A DNA stretch of 64,000 nt from Adenophora triphylla var. japonica (taxonomy: Eukaryota > Streptophyta > Magnoliopsida > Asterales > Campanulaceae), in NCBI GenBank assembly GCA_022495995.1, contig JAFEMH010000933.1, positions 124,001-188,000 on the forward strand. Direction: 5' to 3'. Positions within the stretch are counted from its first letter, which is position 1. Every line of letters begins with the position of its first letter. The notes beneath the pieces were generated by a model. That model worked only from the letters and a program-made list of their open reading frames with translations. It was not told the origin of the DNA and searched no databases. Shown here piece after piece: positions 24,601-36,589 of this stretch. Both the position numbers and the translations under genes were made by a program.

Positions 24601-25893
24601 TTTGAGAGTTATCTTCCTCTCTTACAAGAACAGCGGCTACTGCCAGATCAGTAACCGCTAAAAATAAAAAAAGCTCTTCCCCGGGCACCGGGCTGCTGAG
24701 TAGAGGGGGCTGCCCGAGGTATATTTTTACTTCTTCAAAAGCTTGATCGCAGTCCTCGTTCCACGCGAACTCGTCATCTTTCTTCCCCCTTTGAGAGTTT
24801 TGAAGAAGGGGAGGCATCTCTCTGCAGACCGCGAAATAAAACGGCCAAGGGCGGTGATGCACCCGTTAAGTTTTTGCACTTCTTTCCCGCATGCAGGAGG
24901 CCTCATGTCCAACAGCACTTGAATTTTTTCAGGGATAGCTTCAATTCCTCGCTGGTTGACCATGAATCCGAGAAACTTGCCTGCTTTGACCCCAAATGCA
25001 CACTTAAGTGGGTTTAGTTTTATGCTGTTGCGGCGCAAGTTGGAGAAAGTTTCCTCCACGTCGAGCTCGTGGGAGTTTTCTCTAGTCTTTTTGACCATGT
25101 TGTCTATATAGGCTTCAAGGTTTCTGCCCAATTGATCCTTAAAGACAATGTTAACCATCCGTTGGTAGGTGGCTCCTGCATTTTTCAGCCCGAAGGGCAT
25201 CATTGTATAGCAATAGGTCTTGCCCACAGTGATGAAAGCTATTGAGGAGACGTCTTTAGGAGCCATTTTGATTTGATGATAGCCGGAGTATGCATCAATG
25301 AAGCTTAATACTCTGTGACCGGCTATCAAATATACCAATCGGTCAATGCGGGGAAGAGGGAAGCAATATTTGGGGCATTTTTGTTGAGATCAGTGATATC
25401 AACGCACATCCTCCATTTTTGGCCTTTTTTTTACCATGACTATGTTTGCCAGCCACTTAGGATAATATATTTCTTTTATTATTCCCACCTTAAGCCGATT
25501 TTCGACCTCTTCCTTGATCGCTATCTCTTTATTCGGAGAGAAATACCTCGTTTTCTGGTGTATGCGTTTGAAGGTGGAATCATCGTTTATTTTATGGAGG
25601 ATCACGTCCTCGCTGATCCCCTGCATGTCTTCCACCCTCCATGCGAACACATCACAGTTTTTTCGGAGGAATTCTATCAAGATCCTCCTCTCCTTCGGGT
25701 GAATTTCCAGCCCGGCCTTAACTGTTTGCTCAGGATAGTGAAAATTGATTACCACTTCCACGAGCTCATCGTTAGGCCTGAGGTCGCTAATTTCACGATT
25801 ATGGAGGGATTCTATCACGAATGCTGGGGGGTTGGCTCTTGCCTCTGGGAGAGCGGACATGGAGTATATCACCTCTCGGTCTATGTCTCCCAA
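24548..25893 (-). pseudogene. Element A reverse transcriptase
   Basis: The RT fingers are at 25893-25399 (AGLEIHPKERRILIEFL, then CDVFAWRVEDM, NIVMVKK). Frameshifts in A-rich runs at about 25425 and 25380 separate them from the palm (25338-24727): SFIDAYSGYHQI, MMPFGLKNAGATYQRM, then the catalytic motif, which here reads YIDNM. Ty3/gypsy RTs have Y(V/I)DDM, so the second catalytic Asp is changed to Asn (one G-to-A step). The thumb/connection follows with NPLKCAFGV and FLGFMV. The copy is inactive. Confidence 0.93.
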
Positions 25894-26434
25894 AGTTCCT
25901 CGATCAATGTATCCCCCATTAATGGGGCCAACCTTTTTGCCCTTCTGCTCTTCTTGAGCTCAACCTTTGTGGAATGAAAAGAAAGCATGCCTATAAGCAC
26001 GGGCAGCGGGCTGATTTCTTTGCCTTTGCCTTTACTTTGTTTATCCTCACCCTCTTTCTGCGGGCAGGAGGTCTGGCCTTTCTCTGCTTTCCTCCTCTCC
26101 TCCAATGTCCGGAGGAACCTCTCGGGCTGGTTCTTAATTGTTGCAACTCCGCCCGGAGTGTTAAATTTTATTCTTTGATGGAGGACGGAAGCAACTATTC
26201 CCAGTGCGGCCTGTGCGGTCACGCCTAATATAGCATTGTACTGGGAGGGAGATCAACCACCATGAACGTGATTTTGGCCATTTTCTGTAGGGGCTTCTCC
26301 CCAATAGTTACTTCGAACTCCATCGTCCCCTTTACCCTGACGACGTGATTCGTAAACCCTTCAAGCAGACCGGCATATGGAGTGAGGTGGGCCTCGGTCA
26401 TCTTCATCCCTACCAAGGTATGATAGTAGAGGAT
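25881..26434 (-). pseudogene. Element A protease C-terminal part and linker
   Basis: On the minus strand directly after the solo LTR B1 insertion the frame reads YAGLLEGF, then VKGTMEFEV, then FMVVDLPPST; a stop in place of the usual 'YNAI' follows, and then LGVTAQAALGIVAS and HQRIKFNTPGGVATIK. This is the end of a gypsy aspartic protease. The catalytic half is on the other side of B1, at 43982-44060. A lysine-rich linker (26100-25990) leads to the RT. Confidence 0.85.
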
Positions 26435-26914
26435 TGTTGGGTTTTGGGGTTACAAACGCAGCGGAAAAATTTATACTACAACAAAACCCTAGCCCTTAGA
26501 TCCGTCTAGCATGAAGAGATTAGAAACATGAAATAGAATTACATACCTTGAATGTGATTATGTTTGTTAAACAAATCTCAAAATTCAAGCTTAGAATTTT
26601 GATGTCGAATCTTCTATCTTCCTTATTCAACCTTGGTAATGAATCAATCAATGGAGATCTTCAAGCCTTAGGAGATAAAGCAACCTCCCTCTAATGGTGA
26701 TCCACACGCGAACGAACCAAGAACGCTTCTTCTAGGATTGCTAGATGATCCTCCGATTATTGAATCAATATTCAATAATCAATGGCTGAATATGGAATTA
26801 ATTTGGGTATTTTTGATCTTTGATTCTCAATCAAAATCAATGATTTTGTGTTTCTAAAACCCAAAAATCGTGTGTCTATTGGCTGGACAAAAGGTCTTAT
26901 TTATACTTGGTAAG

Positions 26915-29155
26915 TGTAAGTACCCAAATCTGGCTCATGCCTTCCGGTTAATTTTCCCGGTAATTCCGGTAATTTTTCCGGTAATTCCTCGGACTTTCCT
27001 ACAGTTCCGGAATAATTTCAGAAATGTTCCAAGCCTTTTAAGGGCTGAAGGGAATGCTTGGTAATTAAGAAACACGTTTTTCTTAATCTCAAAACCCTTC
27101 TAGAAGACTGCCACCTTGCATGTTTCTAGAAGGGACTGGAAGTGGCTACTTATGTCGTGCGACATAATAGGCCATGAAAACTTCTAGAAGCTTGCCACTT
27201 TGCATGTTTCTAGAAGAATCTGGAAGTGGCTACTTATGTCGTGCGACATAATAGGCCATGAAAACTTCTAGAAGGTTGCCACCTTGCATGTTTCTAGAAG
27301 GAAAACGGTTATGGCTTGTTATGTCGTGCGACATAACAAGCCCATGCAGGCAGCCTATAAATAGAGGCCTTCACCTCTCATTTTGGACACCTTTTCCACC
27401 CCTCAGTCCCCCTCTATAGGGAATACGCCCAGAAACATCCCCTCTCCTCACAATCCTCCCAAATCAATCCCAAATCAATCACACACACACTTCCCACACA
27501 CACACTTCATATACACATCAAGAATCAAGGAGTTCTCAAAGAACCAAGGCTCAATCTCAGCCCCGAAGGTTGCTGTTTTGAAGGCCCCTATATCTAACTT
27601 GATATAGGGAGTCGTGGTCTTCAAGGGTAACGATTTCCTACCCTTTTCCATCCTCTATTTTCCTTTGAATGTGAAATCTCTATGCTAAATGCGTTGATAA
27701 TATAGTATTCTGATTAAAGTTGCATACTTTAGTATTATATTGCCCAGATCCACATCTGATTTCATCACATTTCATGTAAAAGCCCCGGTTTGGCTTGGTT
27801 TTGCATGAACACTCAAGATGAGTGTGGATCCCTCATATCCACACCCTCTTGAAGCGTTCATTATTGATAAACATGCTCTCTGAGATTTGTTTGTGAAGTA
27901 ACTTGACCATTTTGGTGCCTTGTTACCTCTGCAAATCTCAGCTGTTTAGGCTTCTGCAAAATGGCTTGTTATGTCACGCGACATAGGCAGCCTATGTCAC
28001 GCAACATAAGTAGCCAGTTTGCAGATTCCTCATCTTTTTCAGCTGTAATCTGATGTTTGCCTTTTCTAATGCATCAATTTGCATTTAAACTAAAGCATTT
28101 TCATACAGAGCAACATCATTTGCATTAAAAGAATATCTTTTTCATCAAAATGACATCTTTGCTTTAAAGGTACATCCCTTGCACTCAAAAAAACCCATTT
28201 TCATACATAAAATGCATCCCTTGCACTCAAAAAACCCATTTTCATACATAAAATGCATCCATTGTATCAAAAGTCATTACTTTACTTTAAAGTAGCATCC
28301 TTTGTTTTTCCGAATAACATCTCTATGCATCATTTGTATATAAAATAATAAAACACTAATTTTCCACATAAAAATGCATTCTTTGCATAAAAATCTTTTC
28401 TTTGCACAAAAAGCATCCCTTGCAACCAAAAGACATTCTTTACACCAAAAATGTCATCTTTTCACTAAAGTGTCATTTTTATACATTCCCCCATGTTCCC
28501 ATTAGTAACCTTGGAACGGACCGGTGTAAAAAATCCTATCTTTACATCGTTCCTTCCATTAAAGGTTCCACGATTTCTTTAGAAAGGGACAACCTTGAAC
28601 CCTATATCTCCAATTATCGCTTAAGATCGAGTGAGAAGCATCTATATGAGCTCGACCGTCTTAAAGCGTAGGATTGATGGGCTAAGGACCTTCCTTTTCT
28701 AAAGAACCTCATCTTTGACTATAAAGAGAGTCATTCTCTCGATCATGCAAGTGCCGAGGTTAAAATGCGATGATCACAAGTCCAAGATGAGGACGGGATC
28801 ATAATCCCGAATATATAAAATCCAAGAAATCTCGAGCGACAACCAATAAATGGTTTGTACGTCCGGAAGACGACTTGGGACATTCCCTCCTTTATTTTTA
28901 AACACATGCACACAAGAAAGCACGCAAGCAAGCACGATTAATGGGATCTTGGGAGACTTGCTCCGGCAAGGCACCTTGGGTGAACGACGATCCGTTCTTC
29001 CCAAGGGGTAACTTAACCTCCGAACCCATAAAACCTTTTTTTCAAAGTTTTGAGGTAATAAAAATGGCGTGGCGACTCCGTTTTTCAAATTAAACCGGAT
29101 GTCTTCAAACTCGCATGAATCCAACAAACAAAAAAATTTGGGGCACACATTCACA
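26915..29155 (+). repeat. Element C 5' LTR (2241 bp)
   Basis: The LTR carries a TATA box (TATAAATA, 27356-27363). Three copies of a palindrome with core ATGTCGTGCGACAT sit upstream at 27152-27165, 27236-27249 and 27321-27334, each between CTTCTAGAAG-type repeats. Two variants (ATGTCACGCGACAT at 27971-27984 and ATGTCACGCAACAT at 27994-28007) lie about 600 bp downstream. The region 28080-28480 is rich in CATTTTCATACATAAAATGCATCC-like echoes. Open frames inside the LTR are not conserved coding sequence. Confidence 0.93.
27356..27363 (+). promoter_or_regulatory. TATA box of element C 5' LTR
   Basis: TATAAATA in a CCTATAAATAGAGG context follows the third promoter palindrome by about 20 bp. The same box recurs in the 3' LTR at 41152-41159. 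It is the likely start region of the genomic RNA. Confidence 0.8.
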
Positions 29156-29176
29156 GTTTGGCGACTCCGCTGGGGA
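29156..29176 (+). promoter_or_regulatory. Primer binding site of element C
   Basis: Two bases inside the LTR-like end the sequence reads TTGGCGACTCCGCTGGGGA. It begins with the TGG that pairs with a tRNA CCA end. Ogre-type elements use a very similar site, recalled as tRNA-Arg, but I cannot verify the tRNA here. Confidence 0.7.
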
Positions 29177-30740
29177 GATCCCAAAGGAGAAAAGCTTTTA
29201 TTTTCAAAACAAAAATCGATACTCGGTATATAGGTGGAAACCACTTGCCCTTCCTGTACACTTCCTGATGTGGGAGTTGGGATAACCGGTGGTTTAACAA
29301 TCCCACGTACCAGTATCCTTTTTCGAAAAAAAAAATTTTGAAAAAAAAATAAAAGAAAGCTTTTCCCTTTGAGCGGGTTAGACTCCCGTCGCTGATTTCA
29401 TTAATCGTGCTTGCTTTCTTTACCTTGCATTGCATCATTTGCATCTTGGAATCTGTGCATACTTTGAACGGGAAATAACCCGAAAAATAGCAAAAGGAAT
29501 GGAACCTGGAAAATTGATCCATGCAGTCGTACGACTTAATCCTCCTTGGATTCTGACCGGGCGACCTCAGTGGCAATTCCACCAGGAAAAATTGAGGTTA
29601 GTCTGGCAGTCCTAGCAGCTTGGGGCTATTCAGCTCCATGACTGACTGGGGCTCCCAGAAAATTTACGTGCTTACGTGTTGCATTTTCCCCGTCCCGAAA
29701 ATCATTCCTTTAAAACACATTTCTGAAAATCTCTGTTTTAACTCAAAAAGGAACATTTTTAGGAGACCGCACACTACGCGCACCTGATATATCCTGTACA
29801 CTTTGCACGCACGTCCTTCAAACCCGAGGGTGGTTCCAGCTGCAGTCACGGACAGCCTTACGATGCTCCCGGGCGCGCACGGAATCATCCCAACCTCCCC
29901 ATGGCAGCCAGTGTCGACTAATGCACAGTCCGTGTCACACGTTTCAAAAAACCGTGACTTTTGGTTGGTTTTTGGTCTAGTCCGTGTCATATAGCCCAGT
30001 TGCATACCCTCGTAAAGGTCAAGCCTTAGTTCATAACGGAAGAAGAACTCTGCCAAAATTCCGACAAGGAAAAATTGGCGAGATCTCAACTCCGACATTG
30101 ACTATTGACCTTGACCTGCACGGAATGCGTAAGAGTCAAGAACGAGTCTTTGCCAACAAATCAAATGATCTTTCGCTCAAGCGAAGCTCTGCCAAAATTT
30201 CGACAAGGAAAAATTGGCAAGATCTTGACCCGGCATTGACTTCGATTCTAACTCACGCCCGGCGTATGCAACGAAGTTCAATGTGACACTGTGTCATCCG
30301 GCTTTTGCCGCCCGACCCATGCCTATTATCTTCTCGAACATTACCGAAAGTCAAAACGTCATTCGCTCAAGCGAAATTCTGCCGAAATTCTATCAAGGCA
30401 AAAAGACGAGACTTTCCCGGTATTGCCTTGACTATAATCCGCATCGCTCGTGCGTTGAAAGTTCCTATGACCCGCTAGACCCGTTAGGAGCGTTCTTTAC
30501 TCTCGGTCGGTGGGATCCGCGTGCCCTATAGGACCCTCGCCCGGGACTGTCCACCCTGGGAGGTCGAAATACAGGTGGAATACGAGGGGCTTATAGACGT
30601 AGTGACGGAACCCACTGATCCAGATCTAGAGTAGTTGCGAAAAGAAGGGCAAACCCCTTTTCCAACCAAATAGGAATAAATAAAAGACATTGTTTTAAGT
30701 AAACTTGAACAATTAACGGAATCATAATTGCATTTTCCTA
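29177..30740 (+). other. Element C untranslated leader with diverged hairpin repeats
   Basis: There is no credible protein. Three diverged copies of a segment with TGCCAAAATTYCGACAAGGA followed by AAAATTGGCR occur at about 30051, 30190 and 30380. Each copy can fold back on itself (TGCCAAAAT with ATTTTTGGC-type pairing). A perfect small palindrome TTCGCTCAAGCGAA lies at about 30171 and 30362. The rest is of unknown function. Confidence 0.6.
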
Positions 30741-31230
30741 TCTCTGATATCCCTAATCGAGACCTCCTCGGTCCGATTTCCGATTTTTCTGTCTCGACCT
30801 TTCATGGTCAAATCCCTAATCGAGACCTCCTCGGTCCGATCTCCGATTTTTTCCTATCTCTGATATCCCTAATCAAGACCTCCTCGGTCCGATCTCCGAT
30901 TTTTCCCTATCTCTCATATCCCTAATCGAGACCTCCTCGGTCCGATTTCCGATTTCCCTGTCCCGACCTTTCATGGTCATATCCCTAATCGAGACCTCCT
31001 CGGTCCGATTTCCGATTTCCCTGTCCCGACCTTTCATGGTCATATCCCTAATCGAGACCTCCTCGGTCCGATTCCCGATCTTCCATCTCCCGACCTTTCA
31101 TGGTCAAATCCCTAATCGAGACCTCCTCGGTCCGATCTTCGATTTTTCATCTCTCCCTCTTTCGCGGTCAAATTCCTAGTCGAGACCTCCTCGGTCCGAT
31201 CTTCAATTTCCAATCTTGACCTTTCAAGGT
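30741..31230. repeat. Tandem array T1 in element C leader, 8 units of 63 or 53 bp
   Basis: The anchor GAGACCTCCTCGGTCCGAT (or a near match) starts at about 30759, 30822, 30875, 30928, 30991, 31054, 31118 and 31181. Spacing is 63 bp with two 53-bp units. Two small hairpins recur per long unit, GACC-TCCTC-GGTC and GACC-TTTCAT-GGTC. The array ends about 250 bp before the gag start. Confidence 0.9.
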
Positions 31231-31478
31231 CTCATCTTTTCCGGTCAATTAGGATTAGGAGAAAATGTGTTTTGAGTAAAAACTTAAGCAATAAGTGCAT
31301 GCTACTTGAGCCTTTAGCCTAAACACTTACCTCCGAGTCTAAATCTTACCTACCTTACCTATCCCCGAGTCTAAACCTTGCCTATCCCTTTCCCGCAGCG
31401 AGAAAGAAGTGTGCGAGAATACCGGGTTAGCAGCTTTTCAGTGCAGAAAACCTTAGGCAGAATCGTCAAAGAGTCAGA

Positions 31479-32934
31479 ATGACAGATTTGACAGGAAACA
31501 GTGAGGGTGCAGGAAATCAGATGGTTAGGAAGGAAGAATTAATCCTGGCTTTGGAAAGCGCCCATAAGGTTCATCAGGAACAGCAAGCCATGCTTATTGA
31601 CGCACTCCGTCGTCATGGAGTTCAGGTCACAGTTGAGTCGAACGGTTCTCTGGTGGTAGTCGAAGATGAGACTTCAGAAACAGTGATTTCAGTCCCTTCA
31701 TCCTATAACCAAGACCCCCCAGCCTATAACCAATACCTTCCTCCATCCACATATGATCCCTTGTCAAGGACCACTCCTCCTCAGTCCTTTCCAACATCCC
31801 AGCTCATCAGGGCTTCATTGCCCTCAGTTCCTCAGAACGGATTGGGCTTCACCCCGCTGTCTCTCGGTTCAGCAATACCGCCAGGTTTATGCTCCGGCTT
31901 CGCATAATCAGTTCGAGCTATGTGGCTATGTTCTGAAGCCACTATACCCACCTGAATGCAGTCATGAGTTGCCAAAAGAAAATCTGGATGATTCAAGTTT
32001 CCAGCTGTCACCTACCGCACTTAATGAATCCAGCCGTCAGTTTCACCAGTTTGCTACTATGGTTCCCTCTGCCGATACAAGTCCGATTGCGATTTCCAGT
32101 AACCCGAGAGTCCCCGTTGACCCCCATGTGGCAATATTGATGGAACAAGTGAAACAAATGCAAGAGAAGTTCGACTTCATGATGAGTATCAATACTCCCT
32201 TGACCCCAGACGTCGAACCAGGCAAGGAAATGACTCCACCAAGCATGACCCAATGCCACCAGCACCAAACAGCAACCGTACCCATGTCAGCACCAGTTCC
32301 TCACAAAGGAAAGAGTGTCGTAGTCTCCTTCAGCCAAATCCAACAATGGAACCAACTGGGCAATGAAACTCCGAGTCTTGAGAACAACAATGTCTCCCGA
32401 AAACTCCGCAATACGGATATGCCTTTAAGCAAGATTCTGGAAGAGCTGATGAAAGAAAAGCTGATAAAGCCACTGGAGAATTGGAAGCCCAAGAACCCCA
32501 ATGTTCGGGTGGATGAGTCTAAGCATTGTCTTTTCCATCAATACCCTGGGCACAACACTGATGATTGCACCTATTTGAGGCATGAGATCCAGAAGTTGAT
32601 AGAAAATGGGAAGCTCGAGAACCTCCATGGGCCAAAAACAGAAAGTTATGGTAAGAGGTCAATTCAAGAAGTGCAACGTCAGAAACGTCAGCCTGATGAT
32701 TTTGGGATGCCCATGAGCAAAGTTTTCGATGATTTGGTGAAACAAGGCCTTCTCACATCTCTCGAGAATTATAAGCCAAGAAACCCCAGTAGAGTTGACA
32801 GGACCAAGTTCTGCGAGTACCACAAGCATTTTGGGCATGTGACAGACAAGTGTGTGGATACGAAGAAAGAAATTCGAGTGGGCGATCTACGAAGGAAAGC
32901 TCAAGTTACTGGCGGTCCAACCCGCGAAGAGTAG
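31479..32934 (+). pseudogene. Element C reduced gag with two zinc-knuckle-like modules
   Basis: The frame opens at 31479 (MTDLTGNSEGAG) with an alpha-helical N-terminus, then a Pro/Ser/Tyr-rich stretch. A frameshift near 31880 moves to the frame ending at 32934. The capsid block expected of gag proteins (an F-DG ... C-F--SL-G-A--WY pattern) is missing after VEPGKEM. Two homologous modules follow: MPLSKILEELMKEKLIKPLE with CLFHQYPGHNTDDC, and MPMSKVFDDLVKQGLLTSLE with CEYHKHFGHVTDKC. Each has a C-x2-H-x4-H-x4-C zinc-binding pattern, as in Tat-type gags. It may still bind the element's RNA, but it cannot form a normal capsid. The frame ends before any protease. Confidence 0.78.
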
Positions 32935-35429
32935 CTAGACTAGGGTCTACTTATCCTTAAGTAAGATTAAAAAAAAAAAGAAAAAAAAAGAGAGAAAAAT
33001 GGTCTCTCAGTCAACCTTCGTAGGTTCTAGTACCTTTCTTTTTCAATCAAGTCCTCTACGGACATTGTATTTAATCTTCAATTTTCTATAAAAGAGTCTT
33101 CTTCTTTTCTTACTAGACTTAAGACATTATTTGCACACCTACATTACATTTAATGAAATGGTTTTATTTCATATGATCACTTGCATTGCTCAATAAATAA
33201 TCTCTCGAAATAATTCACGTTCCGATTAATCAGTGTGAGAAAGTCAACTAATGCCTTCCCCATACACTTTCCTTACCTCACTAAAAGCCTTCACTAAACC
33301 ATACACTTTCCCAATCATGTCCCCACCTTCATCTTGACCAAGTCAATGACGACGGCAACATCAAGGGACAACAAGAGGTCACTCAGCTTCGAAAGATTGA
33401 CCCCGTGTCGACAACAACCTAGGAGCCTGCCTTAAAGGATGTCAAGAAAAATTCAAGCAGGGGCTCACCTTGGCCCTCAAATGCTTCAAAAAAAATGCAG
33501 TGCAAAAAGAGTAATGCCCAGCTAGGCTGAAAATCCCAAAGGGCAGTCTAGGCAAAAAACAGGGTTGCACATAAAAAAAAAGGAAAAGAAGTGCAAAAAG
33601 AGTAATACCCAGCTAGGCTGAAAATCCCAAAAAAGGGCAGTCTAGGCAAAAAACAGGGTTGCACATAAAAAAAAAATGAGGTCAAGGACCCAACATCGCC
33701 AATCAAAAGACGGACATGCAAAATCAAAGCTCAGAGAATGAAAGTTGTCGATAACAATGGGGCGGTCGAAGCAAAGCCAGAAAATTTTCATAAGCCTGTA
33801 GGCACTTGTACATTCTTCTTCCCCAATGAAAGAGGAAGCAATCAGAAGCAGCCGTCCAAGAATGACTTGGTCAAGGAATCATCCCGAGGCCCAAGCCTCA
33901 CCATCCAATCTTTTCATCCGAGCCTTTTCACTAAAGGAATCACAAATCCCAAAGCCCAAACACAGTCCGGCCAAGGCCGAACTACGGCGACCTGAGCTCC
34001 TCACAACGAGGGGAACGTAGGCAACCAGCAATGGTCCGGTCATAAACATATCCAAATTCCTGAAAACCCGGTCTCATCAAATGACCTCTCCCATAGACAC
34101 AGTCAGATTCCAGAAAACCCGGTCTCATCAATGACCTCCCTATACACAAACCTTTCTTTCACACTAGCCAACCTTGATCCGTGACACTGGTTGACTTTCT
34201 CCTCATGATTAATAATAATGTCTTTCTTCATATCGAGATTAATGGTTGAATAACCCGAACACCAATAAAGGGTTTTAAGCAATCTTGTGATCATCGTAAA
34301 TAAAACAAGTTTTCAGATGTCTTGACAAGTCTTCTCTTTCTACATCTTAGGAAAGATAGTGCCAAACACTGATTTTCTGTCAGCAGGGGCTTCCATACAC
34401 TTTTACCAACCTTTCTACGCTTATACTCTCTCAAAAGAGTCAAACCGAAAGCGAGTTTTGTGCCTACATCGAATAAGGCCATCGGAATAACACAAGATCG
34501 GGATCTATTCCCACCTTTCGAAAAATATGCCCCTGCATGTATTTCTGAGAATCTTTCCTCTCACATCTTCTTAAGGTTGACTGAGCGACTAAAGGAAGTA
34601 AGTGCGAAAGGATAGGTCTTTCCTCTTCTGCTACAATTCGCATTAGGGTTGCCTTGAAACTCTTCAAGTCTGGGGCTTTGCCAAGCCATTTCTTTAGACT
34701 GGGGCTTCTTTAGTCATTTTTGGGATTCACATCGGGTTCTTCACTAGGTCCCTAGATGGATTCAGTTTTGGTCAGATCAACCTCAGGGTCACTTCCGCAG
34801 TACCAATCATATTGGGATTTTTGCTAGGTCGTCAGATTGGGGCTCTACCAATTCACTTCTTCGAAAACCTAAGACTTCGCCTGCTCAGTTCATCCAACCA
34901 GGGCTTTGCCAGTGAAAGGATCTTTCATGGGGCTTTGCAGAAAGTTCTTCCTCAGACCGGGGCTCCGATGAGTTGCATCCATCCCTAGCAGAGAGGTCTA
35001 GTCACTTCGACATCTGCTTTAGTCTTTGGTTGTAAAAGCCTATCGACATCAGCTTCAAATGCCAGAGTGTGAAAAAGGAACATTCATCGAGACCCGAAGT
35101 TTAAACCCAGTCCCAGCCCAAGACGGAATTCTAGTCCACGTTGACAAAATCTCAGCAACAGCAGCAGTTCAGTCCGCACCCAAGGGATACAACCCCACCT
35201 GCTTGAAACCCGTCTTAAACATATTCTATATGTACATCCAGACCCAGTCTCTACCATTGTTTCCAAGAAGAAACCACCCATAGGCTCAAGTAACGTGCCA
35301 ATTGTTAATAATATGTTTTCTCCCAAAAGCGCCTTCGTTACTTTCGATAATGCCAGGCTACAGTTTCCTAATTGTCAAAAATCCAACTTAAGATACCTCT
35401 ATCACGAATAGTGAAGTATGCTTAAGTTC
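32935..35429 (+). other. Element C spacer after gag, no pol domains
   Basis: This 2.5-kb part stands where pol should be. I find no protease, RT or integrase motifs on either strand. A near-identical duplication of a GCCCAGCTAGGCTGAAAATC / GGCAGTCTAGGCAAAAAACA unit sits at about 33495-33560 and 33590-33665. An ACCCGGTCTCATCAA duplication occurs at about 34066 and 34118. Short open frames here are not conserved. Confidence 0.6.
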
Positions 35430-35790
35430 TTCTAGCTTTAGCTCCCTCTATCTCTGTCAAAAAGAGATAGCGCCGCAAGCTTTAGTCTTCGTTATTTCCG
35501 TCATAAAGAAATAACGTCATCTAGCTTTAGCTCCCTCTATCTCTGTCAAAAAGAGATAGCGCCGCAAGCTTTAGTCTTCGTTATTTCCGTCATAAAGAAA
35601 TAACGTCATCTAGCTTTAGCTCCCTCTATCTCTGTCAAAAAGAGATAGCGCCGTAAGCTTTAGTCTTCGTTATTTCTGTCATGAAGAAATAACGTCATCC
35701 AGCTTTAGCTCCCTCTATCTCTGTCAAAAAGAGATAGCGCCGTAAGCTTCAGCTTCCGTTAGAATGAAATAATGTCAGGTGACAACCTCC
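35430..35790. repeat. Tandem array T2, ~90-bp unit, 4 copies, two hairpins per unit
   Basis: AGCTTTAGCTCCCTC begins units at about 35433, 35523, 35613 and 35701. Each unit contains an inverted repeat CTATCTC-TGTCAAAAA-GAGATAG and a second one CGTTATTTC-CGTCATAAA-GAAATAACG. Copies are nearly identical, with a TTTCTGTCATG variant in the third. Confidence 0.9.
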
Positions 35791-36589
35791 ATTAATTGTC
35801 AAAACTCTCAAGGATCCTAGACATCGCTCCTAACTGTCTAGATGATGTTTGAACTACGATCAAGGCTTGATTCCTCCGGGATACGTAGGTAGCCTTTCAT
35901 AAAAAGGTTCAGCCATCTGACCACATTGGTCACCTTTTTCTTTCCCCATTCCTCAATGGTGCGTAAGCTTTTCATAAATGTCCAATTTTATGACCACATT
36001 GGTCACACCCCTTTTGATTTGGCACATTCTTATGAAGGATTGGTTGTTTGACTTCCTAGGTCACCCCGTTTCCATCCTTATAGGAAGGGACCAAATATCT
36101 CTTTGCCATTGTCCCAAGGAGGCCAAGTAGGTGACCTCTTTTGGTCACCCAATTCCAACCTGTATCTGCAATTCCATTCCAATTTCAAGGGCAATGAAAA
36201 GCACAGTTCAGGCTTAATGAGTCGCGCGACATAACAAGCCATGTCGTGCGACATAACTAGCCAACATCATACATCAGCAATGTGTTGCTTTCCCCAGGGC
36301 AATCCCCGACATGACAAGAGCTGCAAATACCATTCATACACTTCTCAAATGCATAGGGGAAGGTTCCTGTACCCCATGTACACCAATTGCATTCGTATTC
36401 AAACCAAAAATCCATTCAAGCCATTCAGTTCAAGATGCATGCGACAAAAGGGATAGCAATGTACATTCAAACCAAAATATACCAAGTCTAAGAAATGTGC
36501 ATAAGCAAAAATAATAATAATAACAAGATGTGTTTTCCCCAAAAGGGGTACAATAGCCAAAAAGTCATAAATGTCTAGGGGGAAGGGGG
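35791..36589. other. Element C spacer with palindrome copies
   Basis: The spacer contains a GAACTACGATCAAGGCTTGA plus TCCTCCGGGATACGTAGGTA motif (about 35849), seen again at 40547, and two palindromes related to the LTR motif (a degenerate one at 36217-36234 and ATGTCGTGCGACAT at 36241-36254). The end of this stretch is the 3' flank of the antisense PMD gene. No other gene is visible. Confidence 0.6.

Noticed and set aside
27383..28671. ORFs inside the element C LTR (also 41179-42459)
   Set aside because: They occur in both LTR copies only because the LTRs are duplicates; they are short and show no domain.
30741..31230. CRISPR-like regular repeats (T1, also T2-T4)
   Set aside because: The units are contiguous tandem repeats without unique spacers and lie in a plant retrotransposon.
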